64,000 nt of DNA from Deltaproteobacteria bacterium RIFCSPLOWO2_12_FULL_60_19 (GCA_001798595.1 MGSS01000057.1:1-64000), one strand, 5' to 3'; numbered from the stretch's first letter, positions 35,051 to 43,690 are shown. Numbers and translations: made by a program. The notes: a model not told the origin generated them from the sequence alone.

Positions 35051-35362
35051 TCAACGCCGCCCCTTCAAGCCCGCCAGTGCCTCGCGCAAAAAGCGGTAAT
35101 CGACGACCTCGCCCGCGCTGTAGATGTAATCGATCTCGCCGGCGAGCATCGCCTTGATGCCCAAATCGGCGCGGATCGATACGTAAAGAAGAACGATGCC
35201 TTCGGCGCGGTAAAATCCGCGCTCGATGCCGTAGAGCAGCGGGCCGATCGATAGCCCGCCGCGAACCGAATGGCTGATCATGACCCGCTCGAGAGCCGCG
35301 GCCCGGTCTGCGGCAAAAACCGAGACGAGCAGCAGAACGGTAGCAAAGCATCGTGCTATCAA
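35051..35362 (-). pseudogene. In-frame internally deleted NMT1-type SBP (103 aa)
   Basis: The signal peptide (FATVLLLVSVFAADRAAA) and first domain strand (RVMISHSVRGGLSIGPLLYG, IKAMLAGEIDYIYSAG) are followed without a frame break by VVDYRFLREALAGLKGR, which looks like an SBP C-terminus. Roughly 220 residues, including the hinge and second lobe, are missing compared with the 330-residue paralogs. The ORF remains open and coupled to OCD paralog 6 (stop TGA, two bases, GTG). Confidence 0.6.
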
Positions 35363-35374
35363 GGAACCGGCCTC

Positions 35375-36499
35375 TCAATCCCGAATGGTTTGCAGAAACC
35401 AGTCGCGCGGAACCTCTCTTCCCAATCCCGCCGCCCGCGCCCGATCGTAAATCAGCGAGCTTACCGTAACGAACTGAAGACCTTTGACGCTGTCCTCGCC
35501 GCCGACCTTGATGCCGCTGGAGGCGGAGATCTCCCGGTCGTTCAGGCGGCCTTCCGAACGGCCGGTGATGAGATCGGCGAGCGGCACGAGTCTGCCGCGA
35601 AAATTCTTGTTCCTATTCTCGCGCGCCCGCGCGTTGCCCTTGGCCCGGTTTAACGCCTCGAGGCTGCCGGCAAGATAGGTGATGAAACCTTGCGAATCGT
35701 CGATGGCGGCGCCTTCGACGACCTGGCTCGACGGGCCGCCGCCGATGCAGACGTCGAGCTTGGCGTTCACGTCGTCCGCAAACTCGCGCGCCACCTGCGT
35801 CAAGTGCATTCCCGGCTCGAGCATCCGGGCGTAAAGCGTCGGCTCCTTGGCGTTCGTGCAGGTGGCCAGAATATCGACGCCTCTCGACGCCTCTTCGGCG
35901 CTGGCGCAGGGAATTATCTCGATGCCGAGCTTCGGCTCCATCTCTTTTGCGTACAGCTCGCGGTGTTCTTTCGTCGGACTGAAGACCTTCGCCTGCCTGA
36001 TTTTTCGAACGCAGGCAAAGGCCATGAGATGGGTTCGCGCCATTCCGCCGGAGCCCAGCATGCCCACGACGGACGTGTTTTTCCGCGCGAGGTACTTCGC
36101 GCCCAGGCCGTACAGAGCGCCGACGCGCATGTGCTGTAGGTTGCCGTCGTTGATGATCGCGAGCGGCGCGCCGTCCTCGGTGCTGAAGAGAAATACGAGT
36201 CCGCAGTAAAAACCGGGCTTAACGCAATATTTGTCTTCGACCCGCAAGCCGTGGCGGACGGGCCAGCTCACGACGTCGGATTTCATTCGAATGGCGAACC
36301 TCTGAAGGCTTTTGCTCGATCCTTCCATGGTTCCCCAGCGATGGAACTTCTCGCCGTCGCCTGTCTCGGTGTATACGTCCACGCGGGGCCGTCCGGCGAG
36401 CTCGCCGCGCGCCAGCTCCTTATGGCCCTCTTCGATGACCCGGAGCGTGTCCTCCATCGTGAGGACTTGCGCGACTTCGTCGTTGTTGATGAAAAGCAT
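35375..36499 (-). CDS. OCD/mu-crystallin family protein, paralog 7
   Basis: This 374-residue protein (MLFINNDEVAQVLTMEDTLR, NNDE start as in paralogs 1 and 4) has Rossmann motif GMLGSGGMARTHLMAF. LQRFAIRMKSDVVSW has Arg at the catalytic-lysine position. A long insertion (ARARENRNKNFRGRLVPL) and EGAAIDDSQGFITYLAG make it the longest copy. The C-terminus GLGREVPRDWFLQTIRD resembles group-I paralogs. It is the first gene of the minus-strand operon; a TATAAT box lies about 40 bp upstream. Confidence 0.85.
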   Translation of the reverse strand: MLFINNDEVAQVLTMEDTLRVIEEGHKELARGELAGRPRVDVYTETGDGEKFHRWGTMEGSSKSLQRFAIRMKSDVVSWPVRHGLRVEDKYCVKPGFYCGLVFLFSTEDGAPLAIINDGNLQHMRVGALYGLGAKYLARKNTSVVGMLGSGGMARTHLMAFACVRKIRQAKVFSPTKEHRELYAKEMEPKLGIEIIPCASAEEASRGVDILATCTNAKEPTLYARMLEPGMHLTQVAREFADDVNAKLDVCIGGGPSSQVVEGAAIDDSQGFITYLAGSLEALNRAKGNARARENRNKNFRGRLVPLADLITGRSEGRLNDREISASSGIKVGGEDSVKGLQFVTVSSLIYDRARAAGLGREVPRDWFLQTIRD

Positions 36500-36539
36500 C
36501 GGTCGCTAAGCAAGATTGAAAAGCCGGCCGCGTCTGTTT

Positions 36540-36608
36540 ATTATAACTAAACTCTGTTCGTAGGGCATCGAATGCGCAACGGTTATTCTCTTTTCTACAC
36601 CTTGTCAA
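36540..36608 (-). promoter_or_regulatory. Candidate promoter for the OCD/SBP operon
   Basis: On the minus strand a perfect TATAAT occurs about 41 nt before the ATG of OCD paralog 7. A TTGACA lies farther upstream (36603-36608), too far to pair with it at standard spacing, so it may belong to a second promoter. This is the divergent spacer with the PAC2 gene. Confidence 0.35.
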
Positions 36609-36688
36609 GGCGGATCGATCGCAGTGGCTCTGAGCCGGTCGGGCCACCGGCTGGAGTTGGCGAGCGGAGTTGTGGTAAATAGGGAGGC

Positions 36689-37474
36689 ATGAGCGGCGAT
36701 CCTTTGAATTTCGACAGCCGGCCGGAGCTGAGGCGTCCGGTGTTGATTCTGGCGTTCTCCGGCTGGAGCGACGCCGGGTCGTCGGCCACGACGGCCGTGC
36801 GCTATCTCACGGAGCAGTTGATGGCCAATAAATTCGCCGGCATCGATCCGGAGGAGTTCTACGATTTTTCCGTCCAGCGCCCCCAAGTTCGTCTCGTTGA
36901 TGGGCTGACGCGGGAGGTTCATTGGCCGTCCTACGATTTCTACCATGGCGCGGGGATCGGCATCGACCGGGACTTCATCCTGGGGGTCGGTGCGGAGCCG
37001 CATCTGCGCTGGCGGGGCTTTTGCGATACGCTGCTACGCTTCACGCGCGAGTGCAAAATCGGGATGATCGTGAGCATCGGCGCTTATCTGGACGAGGTGC
37101 TCTACACCCGCCCCGTTCCGCTGACGGGATTTTCCTCGGATGCGAATTTGATGAAAGAGCTTGAGCTTCTCCCGTCGAGATATCAGGGGCCGACCGGCAT
37201 CCTGGGCATCCTGGGCGACGCCTGCCGCAAGAACCGGATCCCCAACATGAGCTTGTGGGCGGCGCTGCCCCACTATTTTTCCGCGGTGCCGAACCCGCGC
37301 GGCTCGCTGGCGCTGGTGCTTAAGCTCGCCCAATGGCTGGGGCTTAGGGTCGACACCGGGCCGCTCGAGCGCGCCGCCGCCGAATTTCAAAACAAGGTCA
37401 ACGAAGCCGTCAACAACGATCCCAATCTCTCCGCTTTTATCCGCGATCTGAAAAAGCGCGAGTTCGAGCAGTGA
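36689..37474 (+). CDS. PAC2-family protein
   Basis: The 261-residue protein matches the PAC2 fold (proteasome assembly chaperone-like): PVLILAFSGWSDAGSSATTAV, then FYDFSVQRPQVRLVDG, and GILGILGDACRKNRIPNMSLW. Bacterial PAC2 proteins are widespread and have no confirmed proteasome link. It shares an overlapping stop/start (GTGA) with the following glycosyltransferase gene, so both are co-transcribed. No membrane segments. Confidence 0.85.
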   Translation: MSGDPLNFDSRPELRRPVLILAFSGWSDAGSSATTAVRYLTEQLMANKFAGIDPEEFYDFSVQRPQVRLVDGLTREVHWPSYDFYHGAGIGIDRDFILGVGAEPHLRWRGFCDTLLRFTRECKIGMIVSIGAYLDEVLYTRPVPLTGFSSDANLMKELELLPSRYQGPTGILGILGDACRKNRIPNMSLWAALPHYFSAVPNPRGSLALVLKLAQWLGLRVDTGPLERAAAEFQNKVNEAVNNDPNLSAFIRDLKKREFEQ

Positions 37475-38181
37475 AGCTCTCCGTCGTCGTGCCGGTTTTC
37501 AACGAGGCGGGGACGGTGGAAGAGCTGCTTCGGCGCGTCCGGAACGGCCGCTTTCCGAAAGAGATCGTCGTCGTCGACGACGGCTCGACCGACGGGACGC
37601 GGGAGATTCTCTCCCGGCTGGACGCGGCGGCGCGGCAGGCGACCGGCTCGGAGAATAGTTTCCAGGTTATCTATCAGCCCTACAATCGCGGCAAAGGGGC
37701 CGCCGTCAGGACCGGCCTTGAGCGCGTGACGGGGGACGTGGTGATTATCCAGGACGCGGACCTCGAATACGATCCGGAGGACTATGCCAAACTGCTCGAC
37801 CCGATTCTGACGGACAAGGCGGATGTGGTCTACGGGACGCGGTTCGCCGGCGGCGGAGCGCATCGGGTGCTGTTTTTTTGGCACTCTCTTGGGAACCGCA
37901 TGCTCACGCTCATCTCCAACGCTCTTACCAATCTCAACCTCTCCGACATGGAGGTGGGTTACAAGGTTTTTCGGAGCGAAGTTCTCAAGCGGATCAAGCT
38001 CAAATCGGACCGGTTCGGCTTCGAGCCCGAGATCACGATGAAGGTCGCCAAGCAGGGCTGCCGCATTTACGAAGTCCCCATCTCTTATCACGGGCGGACC
38101 TACGCCGAAGGAAAAAAAATCACCTGGCGCGACGGCATCGCCGCGCTCTACTGCCTGATCCGCTTTCGGCTTAGCGACTAG
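37471..38181 (+). CDS. GT2-family glycosyltransferase (dolichol-phosphate mannosyltransferase-like)
   Basis: The GTG start overlaps the PAC2 stop. The 236 residues show the GT-A fold: SVVVPVFNEAGTVEELL, VVVDDGSTDGT, the DXD-like QDADLEYDPEDY and the acceptor region HGRTYAEGKKITWRDG. It resembles DPM1/polyprenyl-phosphate sugar transferases without the C-terminal membrane anchor, so it may act on lipid-linked carrier at the membrane surface. Donor and acceptor are unknown. Confidence 0.9.
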   Translation: MKLSVVVPVFNEAGTVEELLRRVRNGRFPKEIVVVDDGSTDGTREILSRLDAAARQATGSENSFQVIYQPYNRGKGAAVRTGLERVTGDVVIIQDADLEYDPEDYAKLLDPILTDKADVVYGTRFAGGGAHRVLFFWHSLGNRMLTLISNALTNLNLSDMEVGYKVFRSEVLKRIKLKSDRFGFEPEITMKVAKQGCRIYEVPISYHGRTYAEGKKITWRDGIAALYCLIRFRLSD

Positions 38182-38661
38182 CCCGCATGCTTTGCGGTCT
38201 TGGCGTCTTCGCACGATGAAACAGTGGTGGATATTCCGGGCTAGCAGGCCTTTGAAACAGAGCCATCGCCGCGACGAAGGCACGCTTGGCCCTCCATTCT
38301 CCGCTCTTTAAAACCTTCGAACCCTCTTGCCAACTCGTCGCCCGCGAGCCAGCGCCAATCCGGAGTCCTTCTCAGGCCTGGCACATAGAGGGTCAAATTT
38401 CCAAATTCTAAGAATCGCGTCCGAGGGGCGGCTTTCGGCCATCGCCCCCCGCCAAGCCAACTATGCAAGCCGAGTCCCTAAAAAAACCCCTTTAATATAA
38501 AGGGTAATTTCCCAGCTTGGCCCGACCCTCATGGCGCGCCCCGATAAAAGATATCCTGGCATCTATCTTGCTCACCTTACTCATCTAACGTTCGTTTAGT
38601 AGACGCCTATGCTACGCGCAATCCAGCCCACCTTTCCCCCTTTAGCGATAGGAGAGACGCC
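38182..38661. other. Intergenic region upstream of the bzd operon
   Basis: This 480-bp stretch has no convincing gene. It holds an AT-rich hairpin CCCTTTAATATAAAGGG at 38488-38504 and a sigma-54-type promoter at 38557. The minus-strand ORF 38241-38468 has no recognisable motif and is probably spurious. Confidence 0.6.
38557..38572 (+). promoter_or_regulatory. Sigma-54-type (-24/-12) promoter for the bzd operon
   Basis: TGGCATCTATCTTGCT has GG and GC separated by exactly 10 nt, the RpoN spacing (consensus TGGCAC-N5-TTGC). It lies about 90 bp before the bzdN start, giving a leader of about 80 nt and AGGAGA as RBS. An enhancer-binding activator would be needed; none is visible in the window. 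Confidence 0.5.
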
Positions 38662-39786
38662 ATGATTGAGCAATTTAAGGAGTGGTATATCAACCGCCAC
38701 GCCTATGCCAAGCAGTGGAAGGAGCGGACCGGCGGCAAGGTCATCGGCACCTTCTGCACCTATGTGCCGGAAGAGATTCTGGTCGCCGCCAATATGCTCC
38801 CGGCCCGAATTCTGGGGAGCCATGAGCCCCAGGATGTTACCGAGCCGCACATCTTCGGCATGTTCTGTCCGTTCTGCCGGGATTCGTTGGCTCAGGGCCT
38901 GAAGGGCAGGTTCAATTACCTGGACGGCGTCGTGCTGGCCCATTCCTGCATCCATTTTCGCCAGACATTCAACTCGTGGCGAATCCATCTTCCGGTAGAG
39001 TTCGCGTACTACATCCCCATGCCCAATACGGCGCAGACGCCCCATGCTCCAGCTTATCACCGGGCGGAAGTCGATAAGTTTAAGAAAGCGATCGAGGAAT
39101 ATGCCGGCCGCCCGATCGCGGAGCAGGACCTCGACCGCGGAATCGAAATTTTAAATCGCAACCGCCGCCTGCTGCGCAAGGCCTACGAGCACCGCAAGCT
39201 CGACAACCCGCCCCTGACCGGCGAAGAGGCGATGTACATGGCGGTCACGAGCCAGTTCATCGATAAGGAGGAGCACAGCAACCTTCTGGAGGCTGTGCTC
39301 AAGGAGCTTCCTCAACGGAAGCTCCCGCGCGATGCGGGGATTCGTCTCATGGCGGTCGGGAGCGAGAACGACGATGCCGAGTTCTTCAAGATGGTGGAGA
39401 ACGTGGGCGGCACCGTCGTCATCGACGAGCAGTGCGCAGGGAGCCGCTACTTCTGGAACGAGTCCGTTCCCAACGGAGACCGCCTGGCCGCCATCGCAAA
39501 TCGTTATCTCGATCGTCCCGCTTGTCCCGTCAAAGACTACCCGGCCCACTCCCGCTTTCAGCACGTCCTCAACCTGGCCAAAGACTACCGCGCCCAAGGG
39601 GCGATCATCATGCAGGAGAAATTCTGCGATCCCCATGAAGGGGACAATCCCCGCCTGAAGAAATATCTGGAGGAGAACGGCATCCCGACCCTTTCATTGG
39701 AGTTCGACTCGACCAACCCGTTGGGTCCGTTCCGCATCCGCGTAGAGGCCTTTTTGGAAACGATCCGAGGCGAGGAGCTTTTCTGA
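38662..39786 (+). CDS. bzdN: Benzoyl-CoA reductase subunit (BzdN/BcrC-like)
   Basis: The 374-residue protein is of the 2-hydroxyacyl-CoA dehydratase/benzoyl-CoA reductase family and its length fits BzdN. Cysteines in GTFCTYVPEEILVAANMLP, FGMFCPFCRDSLAQ and HSCIHFRQTFNSW are the likely iron-sulfur ligands; RYFWNESVP and QEKFCDPHEGD are further conserved blocks. With BzdO it forms the active-site half that reduces the aromatic ring of benzoyl-CoA. It is the first gene after the sigma-54-like promoter. Other family members dehydrate hydroxyacyl-CoAs, but the following four-subunit set supports a reductase. Confidence 0.8.
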   Translation: MIEQFKEWYINRHAYAKQWKERTGGKVIGTFCTYVPEEILVAANMLPARILGSHEPQDVTEPHIFGMFCPFCRDSLAQGLKGRFNYLDGVVLAHSCIHFRQTFNSWRIHLPVEFAYYIPMPNTAQTPHAPAYHRAEVDKFKKAIEEYAGRPIAEQDLDRGIEILNRNRRLLRKAYEHRKLDNPPLTGEEAMYMAVTSQFIDKEEHSNLLEAVLKELPQRKLPRDAGIRLMAVGSENDDAEFFKMVENVGGTVVIDEQCAGSRYFWNESVPNGDRLAAIANRYLDRPACPVKDYPAHSRFQHVLNLAKDYRAQGAIIMQEKFCDPHEGDNPRLKKYLEENGIPTLSLEFDSTNPLGPFRIRVEAFLETIRGEELF

Positions 39787-39826
39787 GGAGGAATGCTCAT
39801 CATTTCCATAAGATCACCGTTAACGA

Positions 39827-40042
39827 CGAAAGACGCCACCCGCTCTCCGAGCCTGCGCAATGGGTCGCTACTTAATCCCACCGGCAGTATCGGATGCGCA
39901 GGCTCTCCGACCGGGCGGCGTCTTTCCCTGCGAGACCGAAGGGCGCGAGGGAGAGGGCCGCGGACGTCCGATGAGAATGGTTCGACTCATGGTAACTACC
40001 CATCGGCCGCGGCCCGAAGACTCGCGCCGTGAGGGCTAGCTT
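39827..40042 (+). repeat. Family-A structured intergenic element, copy 1
   Basis: Two hairpins are visible. The first has arms GAGCCTGCGCA and TGCGCAGGCTC with outer AAAGACGCC/GGCGTCTTT. The second has GGGCCGCGG (39955-39963) pairing with CCGCGGCCC (40007-40015). It lies inside the bzd operon, between bzdN and bzdO, ending 15-20 bp before the bzdO start. Copy 2 is at 47326-47551 and a partial reversed copy at 48790-48895. Confidence 0.8.
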
Positions 40043-40057
40043 TTGGAGGAAATAACG

Positions 40058-41389
40058 ATGGCAACCCTAACCAAGTATCCGACTGCGCCGTTGAAGTGTT
40101 GGCCGAAGGCCAAAGAGATTCGCCAGCAGTACTATAAGGACTACGCCGAGGCCCATGATCGAGGCGGCATCCGCTGGAGCGGAGGGGCGTGGGCCTTCGA
40201 CGCCGTTCCGATGGGCTTGGGCGATGACGTCCATGTCATGACCGGCGAGCCCTACGCGGCTTCCATCGCCTGGGATCGCAAGTTCGCCCAGGAGTGTCAG
40301 GATGCCACCGATGCGAAGGGCTGGGCCCGGGACCTCTGCTCGTACATGCGCATCTACTGGGGTTCTATGTATCTCAACCGCTTTTTCTTTGGCGGGGAAT
40401 TCCCCAAGCCGGATTTTTATTACCAGAGCCAAATCTGCTGCAGCCACTCCAAGTGGGACCAGGAAGCCTCGCTCTATGAGAAGGTCCCATATTTCTGCGT
40501 CGATGTCTGCGTCGGTCCCTATGAGACGCTGGACGAGAGCCGGCTCAATTACGTGGTCAATCAGTTGCACGATTCCATCGCCGGGATGGAGAAGGCGACC
40601 GGGAGAAAGTACGACGACGAGAAGCTCATCGCCGCGGTGCACAACGAATGCCGCAGCACCTCCCTGTGGGCGGAGATCTGCACGCTCAACAAGGCCGTCC
40701 CGGCGCCGCTCGACGAGAAGACCATGTTCTCGCTCTACGTGCTGGCCACTCTCCAGCGCTCTTCCAAGCAGGTCGCCGACTATTACGAAGAGTTGCGCGA
40801 TGAGGTCAAGGACCGGGTGGCGCGCGGGATCGCCGCCGTGCCTTACGAGCGTTGCCGGATCATCACCGACACGCAGCCGCCGTGGGGCTTTCTCAAGATT
40901 TACCGCTACATGGAGCAATTCGGAGTCGTCTCCGTGGGCTCGGTTTATACGTTCGGCCTCGAAGGGATCTTCGCCGAGCAGGAAGATGGAAGCTGGGGGC
41001 CGCGCAAAACGCCCCAGCAACTGGGCATCAAAATCAAGAACCGTGACGAAGCTTTGAGAGTCACCGCCGACTGGAACCTCTCGCGCCCCTGTTGGCAGCA
41101 TTTCTACGATCCGCGAATCAAAACCCGCATGATGCTCAAAATGGTCAACGAGTGGAAGCTCAACGGAGTGATCCTTCATCTCAATCGCGGCTGCGAGGGG
41201 CTGACGGTGGGGAGCATGGAGAATCGCCTGGGTCTGATCGAGGCCGGCGTGCCGGTCATGACCTACGAGGGCAACATGGCCGACGAGAAAGAATTCGACG
41301 AGCGGCGCACCACTTCCCGCATTGAGTCATTTATGGAAACCTTGGGGCTGAAACAGATTCCCGAGGCCGCGGTCGCGCATGCGGCGTAG
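40058..41389 (+). CDS. bzdO: Benzoyl-CoA reductase subunit (BzdO/BcrB-like)
   Basis: ATG 40058 follows GGAGG by 9 nt, giving 443 residues, the usual size of BzdO. Likely iron-sulfur cysteines lie in [28 protein letters not shown] and [10 protein letters not shown], and the conserved [20 protein letters not shown] block near the C-terminus is typical of the family. It pairs with BzdN to bind benzoyl-CoA and the iron-sulfur cluster. A structured repeat separates the two genes, so expression of bzdO may depend on that spacer. Confidence 0.8.
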   Translation: MATLTKYPTAPLKCWPKAKEIRQQYYKDYAEAHDRGGIRWSGGAWAFDAVPMGLGDDVHVMTGEPYAASIAWDRKFAQECQDATDAKGWARDLCSYMRIYWGSMYLNRFFFGGEFPKPDFYYQSQICCSHSKWDQEASLYEKVPYFCVDVCVGPYETLDESRLNYVVNQLHDSIAGMEKATGRKYDDEKLIAAVHNECRSTSLWAEICTLNKAVPAPLDEKTMFSLYVLATLQRSSKQVADYYEELRDEVKDRVARGIAAVPYERCRIITDTQPPWGFLKIYRYMEQFGVVSVGSVYTFGLEGIFAEQEDGSWGPRKTPQQLGIKIKNRDEALRVTADWNLSRPCWQHFYDPRIKTRMMLKMVNEWKLNGVILHLNRGCEGLTVGSMENRLGLIEAGVPVMTYEGNMADEKEFDERRTTSRIESFMETLGLKQIPEAAVAHAA

Positions 41390-41406
41390 CAGCGAACTGA
41401 AAAATT

Positions 41407-41543
41407 GTCCGCCTGGGGATCTTTCGGAGGGCCGATGCGTGGGACGTGGAGATGCAAGCGTGGCTGTGAAGGCACTCTCGGTTCTTAGGAGCAGCGCAGC
41501 ACTGACGTATCGCATCGGCCCGGAGAGAGATTCCCAGGCGGAC
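41407..41543 (-). repeat. Family-B palindromic element, complete copy (137 bp)
   Basis: Outer ends are GTCCGCCTGGGGATC and its complement GATTCCCAGGCGGAC. Inner arms (CCGATGCG / CGCATCGG) also pair. In the copy at 48621-48756 the second base pair of the end is C:G instead of T:A, a compensatory change. It lies between bzdO and bzdQ. Confidence 0.75.
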
Positions 41544-41596
41544 TAAGGGGTTGATTCCGGCATGGAGCGATTCAGCCGGAAGAAAGGGGGAGAGTC

Positions 41597-42364
41597 TTGA
41601 TTACCACCGGCATAGACGTTGGCGCCAAAACAGTAAAGGTAGTCCTCATGGAGGACGGCAAAATCAAAGGCAAGGCCATGGTCCTAAGCGGATTCGATCA
41701 GGAAGAATCGGCCAGGGAAGCCTTAGAGCAGGCGTTGAAGGAGGCTGGCCTTGCGCGTGAGGCTATCGGAATTATTGTCACCACCGGCAACGGGAGAAAG
41801 GCGATCTCGTTTGCAAAAGGCGACGTCACCGAGGCGCGGGCTGCCGCACTTGGGGCCGTTTTTCTTTATCCCACAGCCAGAACGGTTATCGATGTGGGAG
41901 CCGAAGAGTCCAGGGCGATCAAATGCGACGCGACTGGCAAGGTCCTCGATTTCGCCGTCAATGAAAAATGTGCCGCCGGCTCAGGGGCGTTCACGGAGGC
42001 CATGGCGCGAGCCCTGGAGGTTCCACTGGAGGAGTTAGGTCCTCTCTCCCTCAGGGCGACCCAGACCATTCCGATGAACGCGCAGTGCGCCGTATTTGCC
42101 GAGTCGGAGGTGATCTCGCTTATTCATTCAAAGACGGAGAAGGCGGATATCGCCCGAGCCGTGCACGATGGGTTGAGCAGCCGGGTTGTTGCCATGGTGC
42201 GGCGGGTGGGGCTGAATACCGAGCTTGTTCTGATTGGAGGAGTGGCCCACAACCCCGGCTTCGTCGAATCGTTCAAGAGGACCGTCGGGCTCGACGACGT
42301 TCGCACGGCGGCGGAGCCTGATTTTGTCGGAGCGATCGGGGCAGCGTTGGCGGCGGCCGAGTAG
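41597..42364 (+). CDS. bzdQ: Benzoyl-CoA reductase ATPase subunit (BzdQ-like)
   Basis: This is a 255-residue protein of the BcrAD/BadFG ATPase family (ASKHA fold). The phosphate loops are GIDVGAKTVKVVLM and VIDVGAEESRAI; the bridging [4Fe-4S] cysteines are in NEKCAAGSGAFTEAM and NAQCAVFAESEV; adenosine binding is in LIGGVAHNPGFV. It couples ATP hydrolysis to electron transfer from ferredoxin to BzdNO. The start is a TTG with GGGGGAG just upstream. Together with BzdP it would form the electron-activating module. Confidence 0.83.
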   Translation: MITTGIDVGAKTVKVVLMEDGKIKGKAMVLSGFDQEESAREALEQALKEAGLAREAIGIIVTTGNGRKAISFAKGDVTEARAAALGAVFLYPTARTVIDVGAEESRAIKCDATGKVLDFAVNEKCAAGSGAFTEAMARALEVPLEELGPLSLRATQTIPMNAQCAVFAESEVISLIHSKTEKADIARAVHDGLSSRVVAMVRRVGLNTELVLIGGVAHNPGFVESFKRTVGLDDVRTAAEPDFVGAIGAALAAAE

Positions 42365-42385
42365 AAATGTACCGAGAAACAATGT

Positions 42386-42517
42386 CTTTAGGCCGGTCAA
42401 AAAGGTCCCAGATACAAGGCGCGCGAAGGTCCGCGAGCGGAGGCGTACTTTCCAGTACGTTGACGCGAAGCGGGCCGAGCGCAACGCAGTAGATGGGCCT
42501 TTTTCACCGGCCTGGTA
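42386..42517. repeat. Family-C palindromic element with shared terminal repeats
   Basis: Terminal arms AGGCCGGTCAAAAAGGTCCC and (reverse complement) AGGCCGGTGAAAAAGGCCC bound a 130-bp palindrome with an inner GTACTTTCCAGTAC hairpin. The arms match the terminal repeat seen at 11172-11197, 48588-48610 and in family D. It separates bzdQ from bzdP. Confidence 0.75.
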
Positions 42518-42530
42518 GGGAGGAGTTGCT

Positions 42531-43403
42531 ATGGCGGAGTTGCAAGAGTTCTGGCGATGGACTGAATACACCTGGCATCACCCCGAAATGGACTGGCGCA
42601 AAGGCAAGAGGCTTGCGGCGGGTATCGATGTCGGCTCGGTGAGCTCTCAAGCTTTGATTCTGGTGGACGGGGAGATTTATGCCTTCAGCAATCTGCGCAC
42701 CGGAAGCAACAGCCCCGACAGCGCCCACAAAGCTGTCAATGGTGCCATGAAAGACACGGGGATGGAGTTGAGCAATCTCAAATACACGGTGGGCACGGGC
42801 TATGGCCGCGTCAATATTCCGTTCGCCAACCGGGCGATCACTGAGATCGCCTGCCACGCGCGCGGCGCCAACTTTATGGCCGGGCCCAAAATCCGCACGG
42901 TTCTTGATATGGGGGGCCAGGACTGCAAGGCGATTCATTGTGATGAGCGGGGGAAAGTATCCAACTTTCTGATGAACGATAAGTGCGCGGCGGGCACGGG
43001 CCGAGGCATGGAGGTAATGGCGGATCTTCTTTCGATCCCCATCAAAGATATCGGCGAGCTTTCCTATCAGGTGGACCAAGAGCCTCCGCCGGTAAGCAGC
43101 ACATGCGTGGTTTTTGCCAAGTCGGAAGCCCTCGGCCTGATGCGCTCCGGCTGGTCCAAAAACATGGTCCTCGCGGCCTACTGCTCGGCGATGGCCCATC
43201 GCGTCAGCTTGCTTCTCGGTCGAATCGGCGTTGAGGATCAGTTCTTCATCACCGGAGGGATTGCCAAGAACCCTGGTATCGTGAAGCGATTGGAAAAAGA
43301 GCTCGGCATCGAGTCGGTCAAAACTAAATACGATAGCCAAATCGCCGGCGCTCTGGGAGCGGCGCTGTTTGCCGACACGCTGTTGCAAAAGGGGACGCAG
43401 TGA
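42531..43403 (+). CDS. bzdP: Benzoyl-CoA reductase ATPase subunit (BzdP-like)
   Basis: The 290-residue protein begins MAELQEFWRWTEYTWHHPEM, then the ASKHA phosphate loops AAGIDVGSVSSQALILVDG and TVLDMGGQDCKAIHC. The bridging-cluster cysteines are in NDKCAAGTGRGMEVM and SSTCVVFAKSEALG; adenosine-binding GGIAKNPGIV follows. Its size fits BzdP rather than the larger BcrA. It forms the ATPase dimer with BzdQ. A strong RBS (AGGAGGAG) precedes it. Its stop overlaps the ferredoxin GTG. Confidence 0.85.
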   Translation: MAELQEFWRWTEYTWHHPEMDWRKGKRLAAGIDVGSVSSQALILVDGEIYAFSNLRTGSNSPDSAHKAVNGAMKDTGMELSNLKYTVGTGYGRVNIPFANRAITEIACHARGANFMAGPKIRTVLDMGGQDCKAIHCDERGKVSNFLMNDKCAAGTGRGMEVMADLLSIPIKDIGELSYQVDQEPPPVSSTCVVFAKSEALGLMRSGWSKNMVLAAYCSAMAHRVSLLLGRIGVEDQFFITGGIAKNPGIVKRLEKELGIESVKTKYDSQIAGALGAALFADTLLQKGTQ

Positions 43404-43687
43404 TCGCCAATTACGGCTATAAGGACGGCTCCGGCGAATTTTTCATCGCCATCGACACCGACAAGTGCAACGGCTGCGGCGACTGCGTGCCGGTCTGTCC
43501 GCCAAGGCTCCTGGAGATGGCCGCTGACGAATACGATCCGTTGTCCGAAAAAACGGTCGCGGCCGTGCGGGAAGAGGAGCGAAAAAAAATCAAGTACACC
43601 TGCGCTCCTTGCAAGCCGGCGAGCGGTCGCGGGGCGCTGCCATGCGTGGCTGCCTGCGAGCCGGGAGCTATTGCACATTCCTGGTGA
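43400..43687 (+). CDS. Ferredoxin-like iron-sulfur protein of the bzd operon
   Basis: The 95-residue protein has one clear cluster motif, CNGCGDCVPVCPPRLLEM, and further cysteines in KYTCAPCKPASG and PCVAACEPGAI. This suggests two clusters of unequal spacing. It overlaps bzdP and is followed 3 bp later by the flavoprotein gene, the place of the ferredoxin in Bzd operons (BzdM-like). It would carry low-potential electrons to the ATPase module. Confidence 0.8.
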   Translation: MIANYGYKDGSGEFFIAIDTDKCNGCGDCVPVCPPRLLEMAADEYDPLSEKTVAAVREEERKKIKYTCAPCKPASGRGALPCVAACEPGAIAHSW

Positions 43688-43690
43688 GGG

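Noticed and set aside
34005-35378. 457-residue ORF start for OCD paralog 6
   Set aside because: The first 110 residues are an out-of-frame Arg-rich reading of the SBP fragment; the real start is GTG 35048.
38310-38345. TTCGAACC motif resembling a tRNA T-arm
   Set aside because: No acceptor or anticodon arm could be built around it.
38241-38468. 75-codon minus-strand ORF before the bzd operon
   Set aside because: No motif, no RBS, and a sigma-54-type promoter nearby; probably non-coding.
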